In this document: in pieces, positions 43,600-51,996 of the stretch
How positions within the stretch are numbered: position 1 is the stretch's first letter
Layout of the letters: each line of letters opens with the position of its first letter
From: an uncultured Coriobacteriaceae bacterium
GTDB taxonomy: Bacteria > Actinomycetota > Coriobacteriia > Coriobacteriales > Atopobiaceae
Reading direction: 5' to 3'
DNA length: 64,000 nt
Assembly (NCBI GenBank): GCA_902778135.1
Contig: CACYWP010000001.1
Span: 62,001 to 126,000 of the forward strand
Program-made: the position numbers and the translations under genes
Notes under the pieces: generated by a model
Told to the model about the DNA's origin: nothing
Databases searched by the model: none
What the model saw: the letters and a program-made list of their open reading frames with translations, nothing else

Positions 43600-46500
43600 G
43601 CGATGCCCCCGCGTGTCCTGCGGCGCAGGATCGAGAGGGCGACCGCCAGGAGCAGCGCGACAATGCCCCCCTGCGTCTCGCGCGTGCCGCCTTGGCCGGT
43701 CATGGGCAAGGTCACACCCTCGTCAGTTGCCGAGTTGCGAAACACCACGCCGTCGCGATCAGTCCTGACTGTCGCGGAAAGCGCGCCATCCGCATTGGTC
43801 GACAGCTCGATTGTCACCTTCTCCTCGTGCGTGTCGTAGACGATTCCCTCCTCGTCCCCGGCTATCTCAACGATCGTGTACACGTGCTCGCGCTGCAGGT
43901 CCTGGTATCCAAAGCCCAAGGGCTTGAAGGCAAAGTCGCCCTGCGCGTCGTTCGTCGTGGTCTGCAGGATGTCTCCCCCGGCATCGCGCAGGGCGAAGGA
44001 GAACATGCCTGCCTCGAGCCTGAGGTTGCGGGCGGATCCGTCGAAGACCTTCCTGCCGGACAGCGTGACCTGGGTGCCGATGCGCTCGTTCTTTGCCGGC
44101 TCTCCTGTCAGGTCGATGACCTCGTGGTCCTTGCTGATGGTGAAGCGACTCTTCCACGACGCGTCACGAATGTAGCCATAGGGAGCACCCGATTCGCTGA
44201 CCTCGTACGTCCCGTATGGCAGAGCGTCGATGGTGGCGATGCCATCCTCGCCGCTCCTGATGGTGAGGCTCTTTCCGGGCTGCACCACCGCATTACCCAC
44301 CTTGACGGGATGGTCGTTGGCGTTCTTGACGGCAAAGGTCGCCCCCGCCAGACCCTCGCCCGTCGACGCGTCCACCTTGCGCACCCTCAGCGCGCCTCGC
44401 TGGGGCTCCTCGCGGACGGTGGGGTCGTCGACGGTCGGCTGGACATAGCCGATCACGGTTCCCGTCTCCGCATCGATGGTGACCTGTCGCACGACAGGCT
44501 GTCCGGTCGGTGCCAGGCGATAGCCCTTCGGGGCCTTGGTCTCGCGTATCGCGATCGTGCCGAGCGGCAGGACGGGGGAACCCTCCTGGTCGAGGAAGAG
44601 GTCATCACCGGATACGAGGCTTGTCTGGGATAGCGTCGCACGCCCAGCCTCGTCGGTTCGCAAGACCCAGGTTCTGGTCGCCTCGTCCGGCAGTTCGTCC
44701 GCCTCGTAAAGGCCAGCATAGAAGCTCAGCTGGAACTCTGCTTCGGCGAGGCTTGCACCGCCCTGCGGGCTTGCCGCGCCCAGGCCCGCGTCAACCTTCT
44801 GCACGACGACGCCAACGTGGTCGCAGAGGGGGTCGTCCCCGACCTCCAGCACCGTGGTCGAGCCCTTGGTCACCTCGACGCGATGGATCGAGTCGTCGCG
44901 TGCGAAGCCGGTCGGGGCGGCTGTCTCCTTCACGTAGTAGGTCCCGGCATCCAGCTCGATGGGCTCGGACGCCCCCTCCTCGTTGGTCACGAGGGTGCCC
45001 ACGGCGCTTGCTGCGCGGCACTGGCTGTCGGTGTGCACGCTGTACTTCGCACCAGCCAGCGAGTAGCAGGGATTTCCTACGGTGATGCCCTGCAGCGAGG
45101 ACGACTTGGCCAGGGCGAGCCTGCCCGGCTCGTCGTCCGGGATGTCGGTCGTCACCTCGTTGGTGACCAGCTCCGCATCGTTGACGTAGACACGGGCCTT
45201 GTTGGTGAGGCTGCGGGAGGCGGGCTTGTCGTCGATGCGAGCCGAGAAGACGAAGGTCAGCCATCCTCCGCTCATGGGCAGCCCTCCCCTCAGCCACTCC
45301 TCGCCCGCAGCCCAGGCCAATTGCTGGCCGCTTGCCTGGACCTGCCCGTTCGAGGTCACGTCGGTCGTCGCGCCCTCTTCGGTTGCGCTGTAGTAGACGT
45401 GGAGGTCCCCCTGATAGGCGAGCCCGTCTGGAAGCGTGTCGGCAAAGCGCAGCGAGCTGTAGCGATAGCTGGGCCATGTGTCGTACCCCACGTTGTTGAC
45501 CTGTTGCCGGATCGTGTAGGTCAGCGTCTCGCCAGGCGATGCCTGTTCCTTGTCCACCGCCTTTGTCGGTTCCGTCGGCTTCACGGCCGTGAACACGTAG
45601 AACTGGGGCACGTACCAGCGATACGACTCCGTGTTCTCCGGCTCGGCACCGGCATGCGCCCCATAGATGCTGTACGAGCCGGTGACCGATCGATAGGCCT
45701 CGTCGAAGCCGCGCGCCTGGCCGAAGACGGTGGACGCGATACCCAGGGTCCCGCTGTCGCCGGCATCGATGGTCCAGGCGCTCGTGCGCCTGCCAAGGCC
45801 ATAGCGCATCAGTGCGACACCGACGACCTCGACCGAGGAGCCTGCCGGGGCTTCCACCGACGCACCCATCCACATGCTGGTGTCGGGGAAGAAGACATCG
45901 CTCCCATCGATGAGGATCTTGGTGCGTATGACATCGGACGCGTCGGACCCCTGGATGTACTGCACGTCGGTCCTTCCGTCGGTGACCGCGGCATTGTTGC
46001 TGTTGATGAAGAGGTTTGCCGCACTGGCGTTGCCATTGTTCTCGCTCACCCGCACGCCGCTTCTCACCGTCTGGGGGATGCCTCCGACAAATCCCTGGTA
46101 GGTGGTGTCGGTGGAGAGGTGCAGCTCGTTGAGGGTCGTTCCCGTCAGGCTGTCGCCCTTGGCCCAGGCGACGCCGCGGGCGTTCCTTCCGAGGATGGAC
46201 GAGGGCAGGTCGTTGGAGGTGTATCCGATGCGGGCGTCCTTCACCATGAACCCCTCGCCGGTGTTCATGGAGCGTTCGGTGTAGGCCATGCTGTCGAAGG
46301 TCAGCGGCTCTCCCGTCTCGTGGTCGCAGAACGTGTAGACGGTCTTGTACACCATGGCGTTCTGGACCCAGAACCCGTCCTTCACGAGGCTGCCCGACTG
46401 TCCGTTGGGACCCCAGCAGACCTTGCCCGAGCTCGTCGCGCTGCCGGTGTAGAGCGCCGTGAACGTGACGTAGATGTCCAACAGTCCGCTGGTGCGCTGG

Positions 46501-46919
46501 TTGCCCTGGCGCAACCATCCCGCCTCGGGGTAGCGGATCTGGATGGTCGCCCCGGTTGCGGCGTTGTTCTTGGCACCCGCGCCGTCGTACACCCAGATCC
46601 CGCCACTCCTGATGGTCGTGTCCCAGCTCCATCCCGGTGCCGATATGACGTCGTCCGTTCCCGTGCCGTAGCGCGGGAGGCTGGGCTTCGGGGCGTCTGG
46701 GTTGGGCTCGAGGTAGCCGACGGAGTCGAAGAAGTCGGTGGAGGTGATGCTCGACTTGGTGTAGGCAAGGGCATGCCTGGGGACCAGGATTGCCAATGCG
46801 ACGAGCAGGGCGGCGATGGTGCATGCGCGCCGCAGCCCCCTCGCGCGCGGATGCAGGCATGAGCGCCGTTGCCTGATGCTTTTCGTGTGTCTGGTGGCGC
46901 CTGGCGCCAATCCTGCCAT
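43596..46919 (-). CDS. LPMTG-anchored multidomain pilus adhesin
   Basis: 1107 residues from ATG 46919 (ACGGAGG upstream). A long signal peptide (helix TIAALLVALAILVP) leads to a roughly 450-residue N-terminal region of unrecognised fold, then an isopeptide-type domain starting KPTEPTKAVDKEQASPGETLTYTI, two or three SpaA/Cna-B prealbumin-like domains with E-box forms YYVKETAAPTGF, IAIRETKAPKGY and YEVSESGAPYGY, and a Spy0128-like domain (GRKVFDGSARNLRLEAGMFSF). It ends with LPMTG at 1071-1075, a helix and RRRTRGG. Likely the tip or ancillary pilin that contacts host or partner cells. It lies between the major pilin and the sortase. Confidence 0.85.
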   Translation of the reverse strand: MAGLAPGATRHTKSIRQRRSCLHPRARGLRRACTIAALLVALAILVPRHALAYTKSSITSTDFFDSVGYLEPNPDAPKPSLPRYGTGTDDVISAPGWSWDTTIRSGGIWVYDGAGAKNNAATGATIQIRYPEAGWLRQGNQRTSGLLDIYVTFTALYTGSATSSGKVCWGPNGQSGSLVKDGFWVQNAMVYKTVYTFCDHETGEPLTFDSMAYTERSMNTGEGFMVKDARIGYTSNDLPSSILGRNARGVAWAKGDSLTGTTLNELHLSTDTTYQGFVGGIPQTVRSGVRVSENNGNASAANLFINSNNAAVTDGRTDVQYIQGSDASDVIRTKILIDGSDVFFPDTSMWMGASVEAPAGSSVEVVGVALMRYGLGRRTSAWTIDAGDSGTLGIASTVFGQARGFDEAYRSVTGSYSIYGAHAGAEPENTESYRWYVPQFYVFTAVKPTEPTKAVDKEQASPGETLTYTIRQQVNNVGYDTWPSYRYSSLRFADTLPDGLAYQGDLHVYYSATEEGATTDVTSNGQVQASGQQLAWAAGEEWLRGGLPMSGGWLTFVFSARIDDKPASRSLTNKARVYVNDAELVTNEVTTDIPDDEPGRLALAKSSSLQGITVGNPCYSLAGAKYSVHTDSQCRAASAVGTLVTNEEGASEPIELDAGTYYVKETAAPTGFARDDSIHRVEVTKGSTTVLEVGDDPLCDHVGVVVQKVDAGLGAASPQGGASLAEAEFQLSFYAGLYEADELPDEATRTWVLRTDEAGRATLSQTSLVSGDDLFLDQEGSPVLPLGTIAIRETKAPKGYRLAPTGQPVVRQVTIDAETGTVIGYVQPTVDDPTVREEPQRGALRVRKVDASTGEGLAGATFAVKNANDHPVKVGNAVVQPGKSLTIRSGEDGIATIDALPYGTYEVSESGAPYGYIRDASWKSRFTISKDHEVIDLTGEPAKNERIGTQVTLSGRKVFDGSARNLRLEAGMFSFALRDAGGDILQTTTNDAQGDFAFKPLGFGYQDLQREHVYTIVEIAGDEEGIVYDTHEEKVTIELSTNADGALSATVRTDRDGVVFRNSATDEGVTLPMTGQGGTRETQGGIVALLLAVALSILRRRTRGGIA

Positions 46920-46981
46920 GGTTGCCTCCGTAGGTTCGTGTCTGTGCGTGGTGAGTCGGTTGGCGTGTCGCTGCGGACCCG

Positions 46982-48652
46982 CTATGCCCGGCGCCTGCGA
47001 CGCAGGAGGATGCCGCCGCCTGCCAGGGCACTGACCGTCATGCCGATGACGAGCGACGGACGGATGCCCTCCATGCCGGTTACGGGCATGAGAATCCACC
47101 GGTCGTTGGTAGCGGTGATGCTGACGGACCCTGACGAGGTCTTCACCTCGCTCACTTTCGTCAGGAACTCGGCATGTTCCTGCGCATGCTCGCCTCCCGA
47201 CACGGTGGCCTTCAGGTTGCCAAGCGAGATGGTGCTGTTGTCGAGCTCTGACGTGAGGACCAGGGTGATGTCCTCGTCGATCCTCTCGTAGCCATCGGGG
47301 ACATCGACCTCGGCGATCGTATAGGTTCCCTCGTCGACGCCGGCGACGAGGAAGGTCCCATCATCCCCGGTGACGAACGTGTGGGCGGTCGTTGCGAGCG
47401 ACCCGTCGGCTTGGACGTAGAGGCCCCGAGACGCCTTGTCGGAGTTCCCGCTGGCCACGCGTATGGTGAAGCCTGCCCCAGGCAGCGCCTCGCCCGTCTG
47501 TGCGTCGACCTTCGTCAGCTCGACCGCATAGGAGAACAGCTTCGGGGCGGGAATCTTGGTCGTCTTGCCCAGCTCGTTGGTGTTGGGGTCGTGCGTGTAC
47601 GTGAGGACGAGGTCGTTGCTGTTGCCCGCCGCGCCGATGACGGCATCCTTTGTCAGGTGCGCCTGGTACTCGACGGTGATGGGCGTGTCCTTCCCGATCT
47701 TGTAGCTGTTCCAGTGCGATGACTTCAGGTCCTTGAACTCGACCCTCAGCACGTTGTTCGCATAGGTTGCCGAGAGGTTGGCGCCGTCCACGGTGGCGGG
47801 ACGTCCGCCGATGCTGACGGATATGACGTCGGCAATCGACTTTCCGCTTGGTACCCCTATCTCGAGACCGGCGGAGAGGGTGTCCTCGAACTGGTAGTGG
47901 TACTCGCCGAAGGCGCCGAAGTTCGCAGGAAGCGTTCCCGACAGGCGGTAGGGGACCTCCTGGGCCCTGTTGGCATCGGCGGTCCTTCCCCAGTCGCCCG
48001 AGTCCTCCCTCACCTGCTTGTCGCAGGTGGGGACGCTTGTCTTCTCGTTGATCTCCTTGGTCGAGCCGCCCAGGGGGACCCATATGGGTGCGGTGCCCGC
48101 CTCCCCATCACCCGTGGTCAGCTCGGTGGTCACGATGAGCCAGTAACCCTGGGAGGCAGTGAACTTCTTGCCGGAGGTTGCCGTTCGGTGGGGGAGGGCC
48201 TGGGCTGCGACCAGCGCGCGTGCGAGGCCGTTGGCAAACGACGCGCCTTCCGTCGTGCGGGGTGTCGTGGCGGCTCCCTCGTCGGTCGCGCTCTTGTCGA
48301 TGCGGTAGGCGATGTACTCTGCCGCGTTCTGGGGGCGGTCGTGCTGGTCGTCGCCGGGATGGCTGGTGGAGAGCCAATCGCCATAGCCGTTCGCGTCGAG
48401 GTACGCAAGGACGGCAGCCTTCATGGTGTCCGAGGCCCAGGCGAGGTGGGTCGCCTTGTTGTCGGAGGAGATGTCCGCAGTGAACAGGCAGAACGCGTCG
48501 TAGGTCGCAGCCTCGTTGTGCTGCTGCGTTATGGTCAGGCTGCCGTCTGCCGCCCATGCCATGTTGGGTGCCAGACCGCCTCCCAGCGCAAGCGCCAGTC
48601 CGAGACCCGCTGCGATGGCCGAGCGTGCGGTGTGAGTCCGAAGGTCATGCAT
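46982..48652 (-). CDS. Major pilin subunit, MPVTG sorting motif
   Basis: 556 residues. Signal peptide SAIAAGLGLALALGGGLAP...AWA, then a shaft-type N-domain beginning DGSLTITQQHNEAATYDAF, a middle isopeptide domain, and a SpaA-like C-domain starting YAVELTKVDAQTGEALPGAGF with an E-box-like YTIAEVDVPDGY. The sorting signal is MPVTG (522-526) followed by a helix and RRRRRA. A Lys in KIPAPKLFSY lies where the pilin-motif Lys usually is, though the classic YPKN is absent. AAGGAAC precedes ATG 48652. It is a clear paralogue of the next gene upstream. Confidence 0.85.
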   Translation of the reverse strand: MHDLRTHTARSAIAAGLGLALALGGGLAPNMAWAADGSLTITQQHNEAATYDAFCLFTADISSDNKATHLAWASDTMKAAVLAYLDANGYGDWLSTSHPGDDQHDRPQNAAEYIAYRIDKSATDEGAATTPRTTEGASFANGLARALVAAQALPHRTATSGKKFTASQGYWLIVTTELTTGDGEAGTAPIWVPLGGSTKEINEKTSVPTCDKQVREDSGDWGRTADANRAQEVPYRLSGTLPANFGAFGEYHYQFEDTLSAGLEIGVPSGKSIADVISVSIGGRPATVDGANLSATYANNVLRVEFKDLKSSHWNSYKIGKDTPITVEYQAHLTKDAVIGAAGNSNDLVLTYTHDPNTNELGKTTKIPAPKLFSYAVELTKVDAQTGEALPGAGFTIRVASGNSDKASRGLYVQADGSLATTAHTFVTGDDGTFLVAGVDEGTYTIAEVDVPDGYERIDEDITLVLTSELDNSTISLGNLKATVSGGEHAQEHAEFLTKVSEVKTSSGSVSITATNDRWILMPVTGMEGIRPSLVIGMTVSALAGGGILLRRRRRA

Positions 48653-48739
48653 GTCCGTTCCTTCCTGTCTTTGGGTATGCGTGCCGATCCCGCGAGGTGC
48701 GGGCTTGAGCCATGTGGGTTGGTCGTGCTGCGGTGGGGC

Positions 48740-50413
48740 CTACGACTCCTTGGTCTCCCCGTGTCGGGCGATGGCGACCAGGAGCGCCCCCGTCACGATG
48801 AGGGGCAGGGCGATGGGGCCGACGCCCGTCTGCGCCAGGCGTTCGATGGGCCGTTGCGTCGCGGGTGGGGAGGGAGTCTCCCTCGACGGGGCGTTTCTCA
48901 CCTCGAGGGTCGTCGTGCCCGTCCGGACGTCGACCGAAAGCACGGTGGCAATCTCGGAGCCTGTCTGTGCCGTGAGGCGCTCCAGGCCCGGCTGGACGTT
49001 CGACAGCTCCGACGCAAGCGAGAATGCGATGCCGGTCGTGGGCAGGGCATACCCGTCGGGGCTTGCGGTCTCACGTATCACGTAGGAACCCTCGTCGATG
49101 CCCCGGATCGCACACGTGCCCTCGTCGTCGGTCACGAACTCGTGAGGTCGCTCGCCCAAGGAGCCGTCCGCCTGCACGTAGCGTCCCGCAGCGGCTGCGT
49201 CCGTGCCATCCTGCGCTGCCTCGATGGTGAAGCGCGCGCCTGCAAGAGGGGACCTGGTGTCTCCATCCACCTTGTGCAGGAGCAGCTGGTAGGTGAAGAC
49301 CTGCGGTGATGGGATGGGACTGGTGATGCCCTCGCCCCCCGTGACGGGGTCGTTGGTGTAGGTCAGGACGGCGCTGTTCTCCGACCCTTCCGCGCCAGTG
49401 CGTGCGGCGTGCGTCAGATGCGCCTGGTAGGAGACCGTGATGGTCGTCTCGCCATCCAGGTCGAAGCCCTGCCATGCCTGTGACCTCAGGTCGGCGAAGT
49501 CGATGGTCAGCACGCCATCATGCTCCTCGACGGCAAGGTCCCGTCCATTTGGCGCGACCTCCTGGCCATCGATGCGGATCAGCACCGCATGGGCTGCGTC
49601 TGAGCCGTTGGGCACGGACAGCTCGAGTCCCTCGGAGAGCGTGTCGGTGATGCGGTAGCGATAGTGGCTGTAGCTGCCGAACGTCTCGGGCAGACTTCCC
49701 GTCAGCAGGTATTCGACCTCCTGCCCGACGTGGGCGTCCGCGGACAGACCCCACTCACCGGTCGAATCCTCCCTCACCTGCTTGCCCAGCGTGGGCACGG
49801 ACGCCTTCTCGTACATCGTCTTGGTGGAGCCGCCGAGGGGGACCCAGATCGGAGCGGTGCCCGCATCGCCTGCGGTGGTTCCCTGGGGGTTGGTGACGAA
49901 CAGCCATAGCCCCTGCGGGCCCTCGAAGGGCGTGTCCGCCAACGCATGCTGGGGCTGGATGTCGGGCGACGCCGCAAGGCTGCGCGCAAGGGAGCTGGCG
50001 AACGAGCGACCCTCGGGTGTCTGGGGCACCCGTGCCCCATCGCCGTCACCCTCCGTCGAGCCCATCATCAGGGAGATGTATTCTGCTGCGTTTTGGGGTC
50101 GATCATGCTGCGTGTCGCCGGGGTGGCGTTCGTCAAGCCAGTCACCATACCCTTGGCCGTCGAGGAACGAGAGCACGACGTCACGAGTCTTCCCGTCTGG
50201 CCATGACATGTTCGTTGCGCGATCGTCCTGCGAGATGTCGGCACTGACGACGAGGAAGGCATCGTAGGTCGCCCGCTCGTTGTGCCTCTGATGGATGGTG
50301 ATGGATCCCTGTTCCGCAAGGGCTGGGATGCAGGGAGGGAGCGCAACGGCAAGTGCCACCACGGCCGCGCCCAGAAATCCTACAAACCCACGAGGTCGCC
50401 GTGCCTGTCCCAT
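48740..50413 (-). CDS. Second pilin paralogue, LAQTG sorting motif
   Basis: 557 residues, similar end to end to the pilin at 46982: QGSITIHQRHNERATYDAFL, GYGDWLDERHPGDTQHDRPQNAAEYI, GTAPIWVPLGGSTK and a C-domain with YQLLLHKVDGDTRSPLAGARF and E-box YVIRETASPDGYA. It differs at two functional places: the region matching KIPAPKLFSY reads PIPSPQVFTY, so the candidate linking Lys is Gln, and the sorting motif is LAQTG (526-530). LAXTG is known in actinobacteria as a class E sortase motif. It could therefore be a base or cap subunit. AAGGAG precedes ATG 50413; it is first in the operon. Confidence 0.85.
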   Translation of the reverse strand: MGQARRPRGFVGFLGAAVVALAVALPPCIPALAEQGSITIHQRHNERATYDAFLVVSADISQDDRATNMSWPDGKTRDVVLSFLDGQGYGDWLDERHPGDTQHDRPQNAAEYISLMMGSTEGDGDGARVPQTPEGRSFASSLARSLAASPDIQPQHALADTPFEGPQGLWLFVTNPQGTTAGDAGTAPIWVPLGGSTKTMYEKASVPTLGKQVREDSTGEWGLSADAHVGQEVEYLLTGSLPETFGSYSHYRYRITDTLSEGLELSVPNGSDAAHAVLIRIDGQEVAPNGRDLAVEEHDGVLTIDFADLRSQAWQGFDLDGETTITVSYQAHLTHAARTGAEGSENSAVLTYTNDPVTGGEGITSPIPSPQVFTYQLLLHKVDGDTRSPLAGARFTIEAAQDGTDAAAAGRYVQADGSLGERPHEFVTDDEGTCAIRGIDEGSYVIRETASPDGYALPTTGIAFSLASELSNVQPGLERLTAQTGSEIATVLSVDVRTGTTTLEVRNAPSRETPSPPATQRPIERLAQTGVGPIALPLIVTGALLVAIARHGETKES

Positions 50414-50694
50414 GAGAGCTCCTTACGATGCCGCCCGACTGCCAACCAATCGCACGGCGAGGGGCTGCAGGGGCCGGTCCTGACCGTGCGTGCCATTAAC
50501 GCTACGACCGCCGGGACGTCGATCGACGGGGTTTCCCAATTAGTGTCGCCAGTTTTTCGCACGAGTGTCGCAGCTAGCTTGGTCGCAGCGAAAACAAGCC
50601 TCGTACCTGCGCAATCGTCTCAATTGCCAATGTCCCGTGCGAGTTGTCCGGAGCCTCCGGACGCATGTGGCGGGGCCGTCTCGGCCCATGGGAA
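50414..50694. other. Upstream region of the pilus operon
   Basis: This gap is visibly less GC-rich than its neighbours, especially 50500-50640, and should contain the pilus promoter and any regulatory site on the minus strand. I could not pick a convincing -35/-10 pair and see no long repeat or simple-sequence tract that would suggest phase variation. Confidence 0.5.
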
Positions 50695-50725
50695 GGCGCC
50701 ACCCGGGCCGTGCCCGGATGGCGCC
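50695..50725 (-). terminator. galM terminator
   Basis: GGCGCCA-C-CCGGGC pairs with GCCCGG-A-TGGCGCC around a short loop, 28 bases beyond the stop of the minus-strand epimerase gene. Confidence 0.7.
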
Positions 50726-50753
50726 ATCGGCAAAGGACTGTGGGGTCGACCTG

Positions 50754-51635
50754 CTAGAACGGACGCATCACGAAGGTCTTGGTGGTGCTCTGGCCGGGCT
50801 CGAGGAACATCATGCCCTGCTTGTGCTCGAACACGTCATCCTCGTCGGTGCGTGTCGCGGTGCCGCACCACGGCTCTAGGGCAACGAACGGCGCGCCGCC
50901 GGCGGCCGACCAGACACCCAGGTAGTCGAAGCCGTCAAAGTCGACGCGCATGCCGTGTCCGGCAGGGCCGACGAGGGTGACCGTGCGCTGGGGCACGTCG
51001 ACGAAGGTCAGCGTGTCGACGTCGAACAGCTCGTGGGTGAGCGGCAGGGTGTCGGAGTCCTCGAGCAGCGTGAAGCGGTTGCCGAAGTCAAGCAGTCCGG
51101 TCTCGGTGCTGATGGTGGGGGAGGCGTAGGTCCACGGCTCGGCAAACTTGAGGCAGTAGGCGGAGAAGTCCGCATCGTCGCCCGGGGCCGGGACGTTGAA
51201 GGCGGGGTGCCCGCCGACGACGAAGGGCAGGGTCACGTCACCGGTGTTCTCCACGTAGAACTCCTGCTGGAGGGCATCGTCGACGATGCGATAGGTCATC
51301 CGCAGGCAGAAGTCGTAGGGATACTTGGCGCGCGAGTCGTCGGAGGAGCGCAGCTCGTACGTCAGGAAGTCGTCACCCTGCTCGATCAGCTCGTGGTCAT
51401 AGGTGCGAGCCAGGCCATGGCGGCCGAAGCGGATCTCTCCCTGGGCGGAGTCCGCGCGGTCGTCGCGGATGTTGCCGACGATGGGGAACAGGACCGGGGC
51501 GCAGCGAGGCCACCAGCGCGCGTCACGCTGCCACAGGTACTCGCCCCCATCGAGGGTGAGGCTCATCAGCTGGGCGCCTGCCGAGTCGACTGCGGCCGTC
51601 ACCCGTCCGCCAGCGATGCTTGTTACCGTTCCCAT
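50754..51635 (-). CDS. Aldose 1-epimerase family protein (LacX-like)
   Basis: 293 residues from ATG 51635 (AAGGGAG five bases upstream; the frame is open far upstream without a site). Fold of galactose mutarotase: LMSLTLDGGEYLWQRDARWW near the start, ILFP-type PVLFPIVGNIRDD, FGRHGLARTYDHELIE (His), VGGHPAFNVP (His) and EPWCGTATRTDE (Glu). It interconverts sugar anomers. The ordering resembles the LacX branch rather than GalM proper, so no symbol is given. It is not near other sugar genes. Confidence 0.85.
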   Translation of the reverse strand: MGTVTSIAGGRVTAAVDSAGAQLMSLTLDGGEYLWQRDARWWPRCAPVLFPIVGNIRDDRADSAQGEIRFGRHGLARTYDHELIEQGDDFLTYELRSSDDSRAKYPYDFCLRMTYRIVDDALQQEFYVENTGDVTLPFVVGGHPAFNVPAPGDDADFSAYCLKFAEPWTYASPTISTETGLLDFGNRFTLLEDSDTLPLTHELFDVDTLTFVDVPQRTVTLVGPAGHGMRVDFDGFDYLGVWSAAGGAPFVALEPWCGTATRTDEDDVFEHKQGMMFLEPGQSTTKTFVMRPF

Positions 51636-51996
51636 AGATGCTCCCTTCTCTTGGTTTGGTCCTTGACCCAGCGCCTTGCGGGGACGTGAAAACCCCATGT
51701 GGCGCATGCCGTTCCGCCTAGGCACCCCCTCATTGTCGCACTCTGGGGTCGGGATGCGCGATGCGAGGCGCCCAAAGGCGCCGAGCGGTCTGTCGAGGCG
51801 ACCCATACCGCCACGTTTGGCGCAAAAGGCAACCGTACGCCGATTGTTTGGGCAAAGTTCGTACGTCCTCCCCGAGAAGTACATATAGTGGCAGGTTTTG
51901 TTAACTCTTTGCCCCTTTGCCCATAGATGGCCTAACCTACCTATCAGACTGTGCGCCGTCTCTCCGACGGCGTCTCTCAGAAGGAGGTTTCATTCA
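51636..51996. other. Divergent control region of the epimerase and pckA
   Basis: 361 bases between two divergent genes. A TATAGT -10 at 51884-51889 on the plus strand would start a pckA leader of about 100 bases; no good -35 is at the right distance. From 51840 on the region is AT-rich and includes a CTTTGCCC direct repeat (51908-51922). AAGGAGG for pckA is at 51981-51987. I see no gene in it. Confidence 0.5.
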
